A stretch of DNA of 64,000 nucleotides from Adiantum capillus-veneris (GCA_014529385.2 CM043962.1:89887680-89951679); one strand, 5' to 3'. Counted from the first letter of the stretch, positions 1-12,252 are shown. The notes: generated by a model not told the origin, from the sequence alone. Program-made: numbers and translations.

Positions 1-1373
1 CCCAAAGCTACAAAAGGGTGAATAGAGGGCTAAGATAGGCTTGGGTACGATTGGCAGCTGTAAGCTTATATTGAGCACTTTATGAGTAGGCAACATCTAG
101 AAGTGCTTACTGGACATACTTCCACTCTTCAGGGACTTTGTGTTTTCCTATTATAGAGAGAGATCCGTTTTTGAGTGCTTAGATTTTAATTTGTCCTAAA
201 ATAATGAAGCAATTCATCTCCAAAACTTGCAAAAACTAACTCAAATTTATTGTCTCTCTAATTTTGGAAAGGGGGTGAATTAACTAGAATCTGAAAAGAT
301 CCTCCCGAGCTTCAAGGAAAAAAAAGGAGAGGAGCCGGCATGTGTGTAAACAAATGCTTCCTTCTCAGCTTTTTGTGATAGAATATTTTCCATAGTTTGT
401 AAACTATCCTAGTTCAAAAGCCCCACGACTTTCTTTTCAATTTTTTGTTAAGATAATGTGAAACGTAACGCTTGCCAAGACAAGGAAGATTAATGCATTG
501 AGTGACAATAAATTATAATGCCTTGAGAATACGAGTATGTGGTCCTAATTTTCGAAAGCAGCTCAATTAATTAGAAGCTATGAAGATCCTTCTCTAAAAG
601 GTTGGATAAGCAAATGGGAGGATAGGGCCCGGAGAGAGAGAGAGAGGGAGAGAGAGAGAAAAAAATTTACCAGGTGCCGCGATAGAGGTGCGCAGAGAAA
701 GAGAGTGCATGTGCCCAAGATTGCGGGCTTTGTTTGCGCCGAGCATTGCAAGCTTTCCATTGACGGTGTGGAGCTCCTCCATGCACCTGCGCATGCGGCA
801 TCCGTGCGCGCACTCGGTGTGTGTCTCAGTTGGGGGCAGGTCCAGCTTGCTCTGTGTGTTGATAGAGCTCCATGGAGCCGCAGGCACAGGCAGGAGAGGA
901 CGCAGGAGCTGTCGCGCAGGACCTCCATGCATAGAGTGGCGCGGGCAACAGGAGGAGACGGGGCAGGAGCTCCCTTGTAGGTGAGCTGGCGCATGCACCG
1001 GGTACAACTGGGAGATTCGATCTGTTATGCGTGCCCCAATGGACTCGTTGTGCGTTGAACTTGGTGGGAGGGGATGGTGGGAGGAACCTTGCGCAGGGGA
1101 AGGTTAGAGGCGGGGACCGCATGAATGTGGGTGGATAGGGAAGGCTTTACTTTGAGCTAGCTGGGAAAACGAATCTCCCAAAGTAATAAAATTAATGAAA
1201 ATGGGTTTGGACCCAAAATAGGTCTGTTAAATTTTACATAAGGGGTTTAATAGCAAGCATCTTAGGAGATGCTCTCGTGGCTTTGATGGGAAAATGGGGG
1301 GTGGAGGCACGTGGAGGAGAGAAAGAGAGGGAGCTGGACCTCAATGGAAATGAAAGTTTACTGATCACAAGGT
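1..1373. other. Non-coding flank before element A
   Basis: No convincing gene is seen. Short reading frames on both strands around 578-1122 overlap one another, lie in a GC-richer, GA-rich patch and show no domain. No LTR matching the region downstream of element A was found here by eye, so the left end of A is undefined. The AG-rich stretch at about 1315-1335 lies just upstream of the A gag start. Confidence 0.6.
632..659. repeat. (GA)n microsatellite
   Basis: GA dinucleotide run with one GG interruption, followed by an A run and more GA-rich DNA. Confidence 0.9.
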
Positions 1374-2663
1374 ATGCACTTTGACCCAGCAACAATGCAA
1401 ATGTTTCAAGCATTTGCAATGTTCATGCAACAACAACATGCCACTGAAAGAAGCGAGATTTCAGCAACGAAGGCCATACAAGCAGTCGTCAATAGAATGG
1501 ATCAGTTCAATGGCAAAGATGTAACCAATTACTTACTCGAGTATGTGAAGGAGATGGAACTGCATCGCGTGTCAGAAGGTGAGACGATTCAAAGCTTTGA
1601 GCTAGTTGTTGCTCCAGAAAGTAGGGAACATGTTAGGGGAATCAAAGATGGGCATGGGAGAAATTGGGAAGAACTCAAAGTAGCTTTGAAGGAGGAATAT
1701 TTCATGGAGGAGTCTGAGAGAGTAACCAAAAGGACATTCTTAGAATGGGTAGTCAAGCCAAAGCAAGGACTATCAATAACAGAGCTACTTAGGGAATTTG
1801 AGCGGCGCTATGCACAACTCACCAGGACAGAAAGGGCCACACTAGATGCAGAAAAGACATATCTTTTCTTACAATCTGCACGTAAAGAGTTTCAAGAAAA
1901 TCTGGAGCTTCTTGTTGAAGATAAAGATGCTGAACAAGGACTAAAGACCGTCTGGAATGACGTTGAAGGTGCTGTCTCACTACTTGCCAAACGACAAAGA
2001 AGAAGGGACAAGATGGTAGTAAACACTACAAGTCCTTCCACCTCAACTTCTGACAAAATGGTAAAGCCTACTTTTATCGCTCCTAAGTTTGATGAGTCCA
2101 TGCTAGATGAGCTTGTGAAGGGAATGCGTGACTTGAAGGTGAAGCTTGCAAAGCTTGAAGAAAAAGGCCAATCATCAGGGCCACTTTTTAGGCAAAGACA
2201 ACAGCCCAAAGAAGGGTTTTCTAATAGATGTATTTGGTGTGATAGTACATACCATGTAAGAAGGGATTGTGATGATTTTAGTGATGCTTTGTCAAAAGAT
2301 GTTGTATTTTTTAAGGATGGTAAAATCAACTTAAGAGAGACAGGTCTACCTTTGAGAACTAACTTTGGGAAGGGGGGAATGCAAACCTTAGTTGAAGATA
2401 TGGCAACTAAGCATGCCACCTCTTCAATTGAGGAAGCTACTTATGGAGTAAAAATCGAGCATCTTAGTGATGAAGAGGTGAGTGACCATCATGGTCAAAT
2501 TTGGCCAAATGTCATGCAATTAGCTAAAAAGGGAAATCTTACAAAAAAGATTCTACATGAAGCAGGTGATTGCATATGTTTAGAAACAGGATGGAATGAT
2601 CCAGTGGACTCATTGTCAGTGCATGCCTACATTACAAAATGCCAACAAATGAGGCGATTGTAG
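1374..2663 (+). CDS. gag: Element A gag (capsid/nucleocapsid)
   Basis: Uninterrupted 429-residue frame. The first ~200 residues are a helical, charged capsid-like segment (RMDQFNGKDVTNYLLEY near the start, then ESREHVRGIKDGHGRNWEEL). The nucleocapsid knuckle is an exact CX2CX4HX4C (CIWCDSTYHVRRDC, about residues 286-299). Gag packages the element RNA in virus-like particles in the cytoplasm. The ATG at 1374 is the first in frame after an AG-rich stretch. The 3' end overlaps the following protease frame by 25 nt, in the -1 relation. This is the only intact ORF of the element. Confidence 0.85.
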   Translation: MHFDPATMQMFQAFAMFMQQQHATERSEISATKAIQAVVNRMDQFNGKDVTNYLLEYVKEMELHRVSEGETIQSFELVVAPESREHVRGIKDGHGRNWEELKVALKEEYFMEESERVTKRTFLEWVVKPKQGLSITELLREFERRYAQLTRTERATLDAEKTYLFLQSARKEFQENLELLVEDKDAEQGLKTVWNDVEGAVSLLAKRQRRRDKMVVNTTSPSTSTSDKMVKPTFIAPKFDESMLDELVKGMRDLKVKLAKLEEKGQSSGPLFRQRQQPKEGFSNRCIWCDSTYHVRRDCDDFSDALSKDVVFFKDGKINLRETGLPLRTNFGKGGMQTLVEDMATKHATSSIEEATYGVKIEHLSDEEVSDHHGQIWPNVMQLAKKGNLTKKILHEAGDCICLETGWNDPVDSLSVHAYITKCQQMRRL

Positions 2664-3721
2664 AGGAGAAGCACAAACGTGAGAAAGCTGATGAAGGACC
2701 ATCAAAAAGAGCTTTTAGAAGTGGGGCAAGAAGTGACTCAATGCCTTCTCAAACACCCTCAACACAAGGAGCATCTCCACCTGAAGTACTCATGGACGAG
2801 TCTACAACAGGAAAGAAGAAAGAGCCAACAAAAGGTAAGACAAAAGGCCCAACTTATAAACTACAATTTGATATTGAGGTTGCTACAGATTTAAAGAAAG
2901 TCTTGGAGGAAAGGATCTTGAATAGCAAGATTGAGTTTACTTTGGGAGAAGTTCTTGGCATTGCAAAGCGTGAATTCCATGAGGAGATCATTGACATCAT
3001 CAAGAGGAAGAGGCAAACCCTTACCAAAGTTTCTCGTCCACAGGTTGAAGGGGAAACATCGAAGACACAAGGGATGTAGCTGCAAAATAAGGAGAATGAT
3101 GAAGCTATGGTAGGATGCTACCAATCTAGTGGAAGAGTAAAGCAAGTGTATTTCTTAAATGATGATGAAGAAGTTGAAGATATTCCTAGGAGCTACTATT
3201 CACAAAGTCACTGGACAAGGGCTACTACAGAAACTTTGGTCAAGGTAGGTGATCTTGAAGAGCCATTTTTTGCCTTGATTGACCATGGTTCAGAAATAAA
3301 AATAATGTCAAAGAGTCTCTACAACGAGTGTAAATGGATGATGGACACAGATCATGGTTGGATGGTAAAAGTGGCAAACAATTCATCCGGTGAATTGTAT
3401 GCAGCATGTCCACGTGCGAAGGTGACAATAGGTGATGTAAAGATTGACCAAAACTTCTTTGTACAGGATACATCTTCATATCATCTCATCCTTGGACAAC
3501 CCTACATTGTGGGAGTTCAAACGGAAACAAAGGTAATGGATGATGGTTCAGCATATGCTAGGATACCTAGCAAAGATGGTAAACGAGCTATCCAATTCCT
3601 CACAGTTTGTGTAAACAATGAAAGAAATCATGAGAACCCCAGAGAACATCCTCTAACAAAGGTGAGCAAAGAGTTTCATGATCATAGAGAAATGATGGGT
3701 TTTGGCCAATTACCATTGTAA
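2639..3721 (+). pseudogene. Element A linker and aspartic protease
   Basis: One reading frame interrupted by a single TAG at 3077-3079. The first part (2639-3076) is a charged, Lys/Glu-rich linker. The second part (from about 3107) holds a retropepsin-like fold: FALIDHGSE (active-site region; the usual D-S/T-G is here D-H-G), then IMSKSLY, and the later ILGQPYI that resembles the second hydrophobic-GR/GQ strand of retropepsins. It would cleave the polyprotein. The Ser/Thr to His change next to the catalytic Asp suggests loss of activity. The stop may derive from a CAG Gln codon. Confidence 0.75.
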
Positions 3722-4221
3722 AGCGGGATTGCAGTGGTATAGAAAGAAAAAGGGTCTCGACTGATCCAAAAATAGGTGAAACTTTTTCAACGAGCTCCTT
3801 GGCAACAAGGAATGGATCAGTATGTTTTACAAAACTTGAAGATTTGAAGAGATGTGAGAGGCAATATGTGCATAATGTACAAATAGGCATGAAAAAGAGT
3901 GGGTTGCTAGAGCCTTCTGAAAATGTTTTGGGTTTGTGTGAACAAGTTTCTTTTGTAGATACTATGGGTGAGCTTGATGCTTGCTTGATGCTATAATGGG
4001 GTCTAGTTTGCATCTTGCAAATGAAGTTGTGGAAGTTTTCTCTATGGAAATGTATCAAGTAATAGAAGCCTTTAAAGAAAACCAAACAGCTGGCCCATAA
4101 GTCTATGTTGAAACTAAATACAAGAGTGTAGCAAAGAAGGTGAAACCAGTAGCTTCACCCTTACCACCCAACAATAGGGAAAGATTGAGTAGGCTTCTTT
4201 ACAACCAAATTTGAGGAATCC
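3722..4221 (+). pseudogene. Decayed protease-RT spacer of element A
   Basis: Coding-like sequence between protease and reverse transcriptase that changes frame and carries several stops. A 65-residue open piece (3799-3996) remains and a further piece (about 4014-4215) ends before the tandem duplication. No catalytic motif is expected here in gypsy elements. Assigned to the element only because of its position. Confidence 0.5.
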
Positions 4222-4539
4222 TAAAAAAATGGGGCATACCTTCACAAAGGAGTCTTTCCAAGAGTTGCAGATTGGTCGTGAGGAGTTTCTAACACAGGAG
4301 GAGACAAAGTGCTTCAAAGAAATGCTTTCAAAGCATGGTAAGGCTTTTGCATTTTAGCCACATGAGATAGGACGTGTTGATAAAAATATTGGGCATACCT
4401 TCACAAGGGAGTCTTTCCAAGAGTTGCAGATTGGTCGCGAGGAGTTTTTAACACAGGAGGAGACAAAGTGCTTCAAAGAAATGCTTTCAAAGCATGGTAA
4501 GGCTTTTGCATTTTAGCCACATGAGATAGGATGTGTTGA
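4222..4539 (+). repeat. In-frame 159-bp tandem duplication inside element A pol
   Basis: Unit 1 is 4222-4380 and unit 2 is 4381-4539, abutting exactly and differing at only a few bases. 159 bp is 53 codons, so the frame into the reverse transcriptase is kept. The unit encodes the segment GHTFTKESFQELQIG...SKHGKAFAF-stop-PHEIG just ahead of the RT fingers. Both units carry TAG at the same codon (4355-4357 and 4514-4516). Confidence 0.9.
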
Positions 4540-4558
4540 TCCTTCTATTGTAGCTCCT

Positions 4559-5128
4559 ATGGTAATTTTCACAATACCTCATGTGCCTTGGAATCTGCGG
4601 CCTATTCCGGCTCCAAAGGCTCATTTGCCAAAGTTAGTAGAGCTATTGAATAAAAAAATCAAAATGGGAATCTTGGAGCCTTCTTGTGCTCCATACTCAA
4701 ACAGGTGGTTCATAGTTTCAAAGAAGAATGGTTCTCTATGCTTCATCCAAGATATGCAACCAGTGAACAAGGTGACAATTAAAAATGTAGGTACAAGTCC
4801 AATTGTGGATGAGTTTGCAGAGGCGTTTGCAAGGAGGGCAATCTACTCAATGGGGGATCTCTACTCAGGGTATGATCAATTTCAGCTTGCAATCGAAAGC
4901 AGAGACTTGACAACCATGAGGACACCTTTGGGTTTGGTAAGGATGTGTACCTTGCCACAGGGAGCAACCAACTCGGTTGCACATATGATGAATGGGATGA
5001 ATAAGGTCTTACGTGACTTTATTCCTCAAATCACAATGCCTTTCATTGATGATTTGCCTATCAAAGGGTGTGAAGAAAGTGACACAGATGAGCTTTGGAT
5101 CTCCAAGAATGTCGCAGGTTTGTGGTAA
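4559..5128 (+). pseudogene. pol: Element A reverse transcriptase (fingers and palm)
   Basis: Open for 189 residues, in the same frame as the duplication upstream. Typical RT landmarks occur in order: the ILEPSCAPYSNRWFIVSKKNG entry segment, FIQDMQPVN, GDLYSGYDQFQLA (first catalytic Asp), LPQGATNS, and the FIDD box (PFIDDLPIKG), the counterpart of YXDD with both aspartates kept. It copies the element RNA to DNA. The frame breaks after GLW near 5128, and the thumb continues in another frame from about 5202. Confidence 0.85.
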
Positions 5129-5201
5129 ATTACATAAATGATTGTGATAAAAAAATTTCTAGGTTGGAAGAAGTGAATCTTACATTGTCAGAAAAAAGTT
5201 T

Positions 5202-7034
5202 ATGTTTGGTGTCAATGAAGTACTCATTGTGGGGCACATGTGCGGGCCATATGGGAGGAAACCTTGTCCAGCAAAGGTAGATGCCATCCAAAGAATGAAA
5301 GAAACATGCACTAGCATCACTAAGGTTAGAAGGTTTCTGGGAGCATGTGTCTTCTATGTTATTTGGATTCCAGATTATGCACATGTAGCTGATCCTCTTT
5401 ATCAATTGCTTAGAAAGAATCAAAAGTTTAAATGGACAGAAGCACATGTAAAATCCATGAAAAAGATAAAGGAGTTGCTCCAGTCAGCACCAACTTTGAG
5501 AAAGGTAGACTATGAGTGTCAAAGGCCAGTAATTGTGACAGTAGACACCAGTCCTACAGGGATTGGATGGGCAATAGGGCAAGATGACGAAGAAGGACGT
5601 AGGTATGTGGTAAGATTTGGAGCAAAGGTACTAAGTGCTCGCCAAAGAAACTATCCACAAATAAAGAGAGAGATATGGGGTATGATTACAGCCTTGAAAA
5701 ATGGGAAAGAGTACCTAATTGGTGCATGTGTGGTTGTAGCAACAGATTGTCTACCACTTCTTGGGATGATTACAAGCTTCTCAACACCAGACATTGCTAT
5801 GTTGCGGTGGATTGCCTACATTAAGTCCTTAAATCCGGAGTTTAAGCACATTGCAGGTAAAGACAATACAGTGGAAGATATGCTATCAAGAGCAAGGTAT
5901 GAAGATGAGTCACAAATGATTGATGAGGGAGATGATGTAGACACAAAGTTCTATTCTATCTCTCATGTCAAAGGTAACAATTTCTGCATGACTAATTCAC
6001 TTGAATTGTTCTTGAAAGATCTTTATGAAGGTGATTGGATTCTTATTGGAAGCTACTTGAGTACTCTAAGAAAACAGGATGATTGGTCTGAACAAAAATT
6101 CAAGAGGATACGCAGGAAAGCATATGGGTACTTTTTGAGGGATGGTCACTTGTGGAAGCATCCTAAACAAAAGGGTGCTACACGAGAACAGGTTATATAT
6201 AAAAAAGAGACTCAAGTAAAGCTCATGCAAGAGTTTCATGAGAGTCTATGGGCTAGACACAGAGGTGTGTGGGCAACCTTCTCCAAGTTGAAAGAAAAAT
6301 ACTGGTGGAAGGGTATGTATAAAGATGTATCTCAGTTTGTAGAGTCGTGTGTAACTCGTCAAATGTATTCAAATGTCCGACATTGTGATGGATTGCGCCC
6401 TACATATCCACTAGCCATGCACTATAAATGGGTTGTGGATCTAGTCACAATGCCTCTAGGACTCTCGAAGATGAGATACTTGGTTCTTGCACAAGAGGAC
6501 CCAGTTAACCAGGTTGAAGGAAGGGCATTATGAGCTAAAACCACAGAAGCTGTGTGAAAATTCCTTCTTGAAGAGGTGATTTGACATTATGGTTGTGTGG
6601 GAAAAATCACTGCAGATAGGGGTGAACTGGATGCCAAAGAAGAAAGGGAGTTCTTTTCTAGATTAGGAATCAAGCTTTCTCTTACTACAGCTTACAACCC
6701 TGAAGGCAATGGAAAGAGTGAAAGAGGGCATCCTCCTATCATCAAAGCTTTGGCCAAGGCTTGTGAAGGAAGAGTTGGTGAGTGGCCAAAACTGTTACCA
6801 TATGCTTCATGGGCTGATCGTACAACACATAGCTCAGTAGCTGGCTACATTCCTGCGGAGCTAATGTATACTCAAAAGCCAGTGATGCCGATTGAAGATA
6901 CAATTCCCACATGGAATGTAATACCTTGGCAAGAGGGGCTTAGCAGAGAAGATCTCCTTGCACTGCGTATAAGGCAACTAGAAGACATGGAGACAATGAA
7001 GCTACAAACGAATGACTCAAAAATGCAAGGTTGA
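5202..7034 (+). pseudogene. pol: Element A RT thumb, RNase H and integrase
   Basis: One frame with three in-frame stops (TGA at 6531-6533 and two more before 6597). RT thumb: KVRRFLGACVFYVIWIPDYA. RNase H keeps its acidic set: VTVDTSPTG, REIWG, ATDCLPLL and NTVEDMLSR. The integrase HHCC finger begins HESLWARHRG...KEKYWWKGMYKDV...ESCVTRQ, where the last Cys is replaced by Arg. The integrase core Asp (VVDLVTMP), second Asp (ITADRGELDA) and Glu (GNGKSERGH) are all present. The finger mutation and the stops argue against function. Confidence 0.85.
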
Positions 7035-7378
7035 AAAACAAGGACTACTTTGATAAGCGACATCGACTCAGGATCAGAGCAATTGACAAAGGTGACTGGG
7101 TTTTAGTGTATGATAGTAGCCTTGATAACGAGCACACAGTCATGCGTAAGTTCTCAAAAACATGGTTTGGATCGTATGTTGTAAAGCATGTGCATGAAAA
7201 TGCTATTTACAGCTTGTCTAAACTAGATGGTACAGAAGTAAAGATTCCCATTGTGGGAAAAAGAATCAAAATGTTTAAGAGAAGAGAAGACAATGATCTA
7301 AAAGATGTTGATGAGAAAGAAGAGCAAAACACAGGTGAAGATCAAAGTGAGAAAAGAGACAATGTGGCACATACCTGA
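7031..7378 (+). pseudogene. Element A integrase C-terminal domain
   Basis: 115 residues in a frame shifted from the integrase core. KNKDYFDKRHRLR, DKGDWVLVYDSS and KTWFGSYVVKHVHENAIYSL are typical of the DNA-binding C-terminal domain of Ty3/gypsy integrases. The end is acidic and Lys/Glu-rich, with no recognisable chromodomain. Confidence 0.75.
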
Positions 7379-9540
7379 GGATGTGCGGGTTGAGAGGGGG
7401 TGGTTGTCGTACTGTGGCACGTATATAGTAGGAACGGGCATTAAACGATTTCTCTTGTGACTTTTTGACGTATAAGTATACTTCATATAATACTCATATG
7501 CATATATAAAAGCTTTCTACCATACCTTAGTATTTACCTTTGAAGTAATATAAATGTACATTACTGCAAGAGAAGTATCAATGATTGTGCCTCTTTTTGT
7601 ATGGGGGAAAAGCATTTGTATATTTCTTCTAATATCTCAGCTATACCCTACCATATATAAATTATTTTCTTCTTTTCACATTTATTTAATAATATAACCC
7701 TTCAATAATGTATACCTTCCCTACTAGAAGACTTTATGAAAAGGAGGATCCAAAGCTTCTTGGACCATCCCAATTTGAAAATCCCAACCTAAGGGCGTGG
7801 AGAAAAGGCCAAAAAAAATTCAAGCTCTTTTAGTAGGCCAATTTTTCTTTTTGAAGCATATCAATCCGAGTTACAGGTCAAAAGTTACATGGAAAACAGT
7901 GAAAAATCCTCTCACAACTACACTGCAAGAAGAGATGGTAAACAGGTGAATAAGTGAAAAGAGGTAATCTTGGTCTTTTTCCATAAAATAAAATATTTGG
8001 AGGATAAAAGACACAAGCATGTGAATGTGACACCTCAAAGATTCCTTGAAGGACAAGACACACAAGTTGGGACCCCCTGCTGGAGCCACACAGAAGATGC
8101 CTAGGTGGGGCCCACATACATCATGCACCCACATGGAGCCTCAACGAACAAAAATGCTGAATTTCATGATAGTTTGAGTCCTAATATTTCCTATTTTAAG
8201 AAATATACAAAGAACATTTGATTTGGGCTAATTCTTTAGCCTAATCAAGTGATTATGTAAAACATGGCTCCCCCACTAGGGCAGCCTTCTCTTCATTGGG
8301 GGGCAATTTATGAGTAAGTGAGAATAGCTCAATTCCATAGTGACACACTCATCTTAGTGCCATACTTTCCCTTGAAGAAAGGCTGAAGTCTTGCCTCATC
8401 TTCTCTCTCCATTAAGGTGGTGACGATTGCTCTCATGTAAGATATATGTTGCTAGTTTTTCTTTCATTTGCATATCTAGTCCAATACTTGTCTCTAAATC
8501 TATCTCTATCTCTCATTATCTAACTTTAATACCACCACCACACTTAGATCTATCTCTAATTCTATCTTTACTTCTCCTTTCATCTCTCTTGTTGTGTCCT
8601 AATTGTTTCATTGGAAGGTATTCAAGCAGCAATCTTGTCAATGTAACGCGCACAACCTTCTTGCGGGAAACAATTATGTGCACAAGGTTATTAACCATAT
8701 CTTCATCTTTCACAAGCATCTCTCTCTCTTAAGGTTCTCATTTTCTTTCACAAACTCTAAAATCTCCTTGCTACTACAGGTACTTCTCTCCCCGCAGTAT
8801 CCTTATTGCCTAAGGGCAACAATAGGGCTTGGGAGAGAAACTCTCTTCTTCTTCTCCTTTCACTTCTTTCACACCTTTATCTTTGAAGATACTAAGTATA
8901 TCATTGATGAATAACCATAATCCACATGGAGGAAATTTGTTTCATTTCCATTCTGTGCAATCTATGAGGGTCAACTTTTGGATTAGTCAAAAGATTCACT
9001 TTCAGCAACGTATAGTGTTTCTATTTGGTCCTGAAAGGCTCAACGAAATACTTCTCTCACCAGATCCCATCATACTACCTATTATTGACTATAACTTCTC
9101 TTTTGATGTGAATGTGGTTATTTTATTATGAATCAAGTGGATTTGTACTCACAACTAGTCCCAATTGCTAAACAAAACATATACATTATAATAAGCACAA
9201 AGCTACAGTTCCAAAGAGCAATCCCTAGCTTATCTGGACAACAAAGATTAAATATCATTAACTCATCCATTAACCCTTTTATCCTACCCATGATACGATA
9301 TGATCGTAATCTCGATGTTTTCATTTTTGTTTTGTTTTGAATATCTTTCATGAGTTCTCTCCATCATGTGTGTGTTTGTAAGGGAAAGTGAGCGGCTTCT
9401 TTGTCTACATTTCTTCTTTAGCTTTAGAAGCTATTTTATCTACATCTTATCTCCTTCTCATAACCCTTGAGCTTCCTCACAAAATCTCACAGCAAGAGGC
9501 CCGGTGCCTTCCTGGCAAGACCGCCAACTTCTTGACAATG
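7379..9540. other. Non-coding, possible 3' LTR of element A
   Basis: AT-rich sequence without a credible gene. The first ~20 bases include a purine-rich run (7389-7402) suitable as a polypurine tract. Pyrimidine-rich TCT/ATC stretches occur at 8480-8600 and 8840-8880. Open frames of 60-100 codons occur on both strands and have no motif. No second copy of this block was found in the window. Confidence 0.5.
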
Positions 9541-11569
9541 TGCAGGCTTGCGACACACGTATGGGCGCGCAAGGGGACGTCTTAATGGATTATGGTGTTT
9601 CTAAGACTGTTTGCATCTCCACGCCATTGCCACTTTCCTACACTGTCGCTTTTGCTTGCGAGACAAAGCAAATCAAATATCTCTAACCTCTCCCTCTGTG
9701 CACGCAACTCCCCGCTCACGCGACACCTATTTCCCCTCCCTCCCCTTTCTTTCTTTCCTCCACATTTAGCTTTTCATTTGCATCGGCATCTTGCTAGATT
9801 CTCTATAAAAGAAATTCAAAAACCCCTTGAGGAACATACGAGAACATATGTGACTCTCAATGTGAAGATAAACAGAAAGTCTTCCTCTCAAAAATGCATT
9901 TTGGTTTTCTATCGACCAAAGAGAAGGCCAAAGTGACGGGTCTTGGCAATGGAACATGAATCAAATGCAACCAGCAAACGATGACCATATCTCATCTAAT
10001 AGGGTACCCAAAAATCAAGAGCTTCACTGGAAGAGTCTACAAATGGGTGTTTTGCTAGCTTGACACCCCATTCTTTAAACGAGACTTAGCGTTGGGCTTC
10101 AGCTGTGCTGACGTTTAGCTTATGAAGAGTAGAGGACCTAAATTTTTATAGAGTCAAAGATTTAGTCCTACAAGACATACGAGTCTCTAGAAATGAACAA
10201 CTATTATAGAAAAAGAAGGGGATGTTGCATACAGAACTACTGCTCGAAACTTGCGGATGGGTTTTAGCAAGGAGGAAGTGACTTACTGACAAGAAGAAGA
10301 TAGCGATTTTGTAGCATGGATTAAGGGTACGTGTAGGGTCAATGGTCTTAAATCCCTCAGTGGGCTTTGCGTCCATTGACGTGACTCTTTTGTATATGTT
10401 GGATGTCCTTGTGCAATGGATATCCCAAGGTTTTCATGTATTATTTTGAGTTAATTCAAATCTAGCTTAAATGAGCATTTTTTTTTAAAAAAACACATAT
10501 ATCCTGCACGCTCAAAATGACTCTTAAATGAGCCATGTAGTTCAAAAAAATACATCAGACCATAACCAACTAACAAAGCATCATATTATAGGGAGCCTCC
10601 AAACCCAGATACAAGCTACAACACACTAGAAGAACACTAAACATGTCCTGGTGACTTTTATAGGGAGCCCCATATACAAACCATAGCTGGATGAAGAAAC
10701 ACACCATAAAACTCGATCGTACCTAACAAATTTCCGTGACAATAGATCGGCTCGTTGAAGACATACTAACTTCTACAATAGGCTACTATGGACTAGGACA
10801 AAAATACCGCCATGTTTGAATAAGCTCATCAAAGATCAATGAAAATAAAAAAGTTTAAATCACATATAAAACGAAGTATTAAGAAATAGTGAGATATGCT
10901 AGATAGAAATCCTCTCATAATCATTCCACAATGCCTTTCACAATGTGGTCGAAAACTGCACAATTGATGTGTCAAAAATAAAGTCTTCAATGTTTTGTGC
11001 TTATGATGTGGGCTTCTCTGTTGTTATCATAGAGGTCAAGGCTTTCGTGCTCAGTAGAGCACAACGGCTCCATCTAGAGTAGTGTGGTGGCATGGTGCAT
11101 GTAATTGTTGATGGGGAGCTTTAATTGTGACCTATGATTGTCTATAGCATGAGCTGTAAATAAAATCTATCATTTCTCTTTGTATGGCTTCATCCAAAAC
11201 CATATTCACTTGATAGTATGACAAGGTTAGCCCCAAAATGAGAAGGCTCATGCAAAAGTTGATAAGTGGGTGCTTTTAGTAGTGTCTGTGGATACACGTA
11301 TGCACAAATGTCTTATTGCAAAAAGGTGTGTTAAAGCATTCAATATAATAAATGCAACTTGTGAACTATAACACACAGTTTAGGATAATAGAATCCTTGT
11401 GTCAATAGAGCTTTAGAACAGCTAGACAAATTTTGCCTTTCTCCCTGTGAGTCCAAGTTCGAGTGAAAAGCATGGTGGTGGCCCACGAACCTACATTTCC
11501 TTAAACTACAAACCAAGGACGTATACAACACCCATATGATCTCGTCGGATTGGTTTTCCCCCTAAAAAA

Positions 11570-12080
11570 GTAGTGGGGCAAGCAATGGCCGGAATCAAGA
11601 TGGGTGACAATCATGAAGAACATCTGGTGCCCATAATGACCCCTTTGATTGAAGGTTTTTCTATAGAAGGTCCTATGGGGAGCCTTATCTGATAGATGCT
11701 TGCAATGGGGAACAGCTAGTGAGGGACCTTCCTCACTTATTCAAGGAGTGCCAAATGATTTGTGGCATGGAAGGGAAAATTTGCAAATGGGCTCAAAAGA
11801 CCTTAAAGATAGCGTTCTTAAAGAACGATCTCTTCCTGGGTGGGAAGGTATTCAATAGTCACGCGCTTCTAATCGACATGCAGACTGTTTGATTCTGCTA
11901 CTTCAAACACGTGTGGAAGGCCATGAACTATCAGGTCTTCAAGAACGCCCTGAAAATAGCTAGGTCTACAGAGATTATACACGATAGTAGCAGGGAAGTG
12001 ATTGTGGGCATTGGAAAATTGAGAAACTTTGATGAATGGAATAGGGCAATTGGTGCTGCAATGATTGGTTAGTATATGGA
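11570..12080 (+). pseudogene. LINE reverse-transcriptase C-terminal remnant, copy 1
   Basis: Fragmentary frames match copies 2 and 3. Read across the copies, it gives a Cys/His cluster (CX2C followed by His and Cys) like the RVT zinc-binding domain near the end of plant LINE ORF2, then a conserved basic tail (CKWAQKTWKIGFLKNDLF). In this copy the second Cys of the CX2C reads Trp and stops are present, so it is dead. Confidence 0.55.
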
Positions 12081-12146
12081 GCTTTTCTGAAGTCAAGATT
12101 GGTGTCCTTTTCACCCGGGGAGTTCACTAAAGTATATGTAACATAG

Positions 12147-12252
12147 CACGTGCGTTCAACATAAGGGATTTTAATTTCTTGTAAATGTACAGAAACATGT
12201 GTACAAGAGGGGTATAAGGGGTAATTAAAATCGATTTTGGTGAACGCACGTG
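12147..12252. repeat. MITE-like hairpin, copy 1
   Basis: Perfect 12-bp terminal arms CACGTGCGTTCA (12147-12158) and TGAACGCACGTG (12241-12252). A second perfect inner pair GATTTTAATT (12167-12176) and AATTAAAATC (12223-12232) folds inside it. It lies in the 3' part of the LINE-like tail. The same hairpin is at 15434-15539 and 62689-62794. Confidence 0.8.

Larger units (their letters stand above)
1374..7378 (+). mobile_element. Element A: decayed Ty3/gypsy retrotransposon, LTRs not identified
   Basis: The order gag, zinc knuckle, protease, reverse transcriptase, RNase H, integrase is that of Ty3/gypsy elements (integrase last). All domains are readable, but the coding sequence is broken by frameshifts and stops and contains an in-frame 159-bp tandem duplication. 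After the last ORF a G-rich stretch (7389-7402) could be the polypurine tract and the 3' LTR could begin near 7403, but no matching 5' copy is visible in 1-1373. The 5' LTR may lie outside the window or be lost. The element cannot be autonomous as it stands. Confidence 0.9.

Noticed and set aside
578-1122. Cluster of overlapping 90-138-codon frames on both strands
   Set aside because: Mutually overlapping, compositionally biased, no domain and no conserved start. Chance frames in GC-richer DNA.
7403-8900. 3' LTR of element A
   Set aside because: A purine-rich tract precedes it, but no matching 5' copy is in the window and no end could be set, so it is not listed as an LTR.
8427-9351. ORFs of 70-103 codons on both strands
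   Set aside because: Low-complexity pyrimidine-rich translations (Ser, Leu, Ile rich), overlapping on both strands, no motif.
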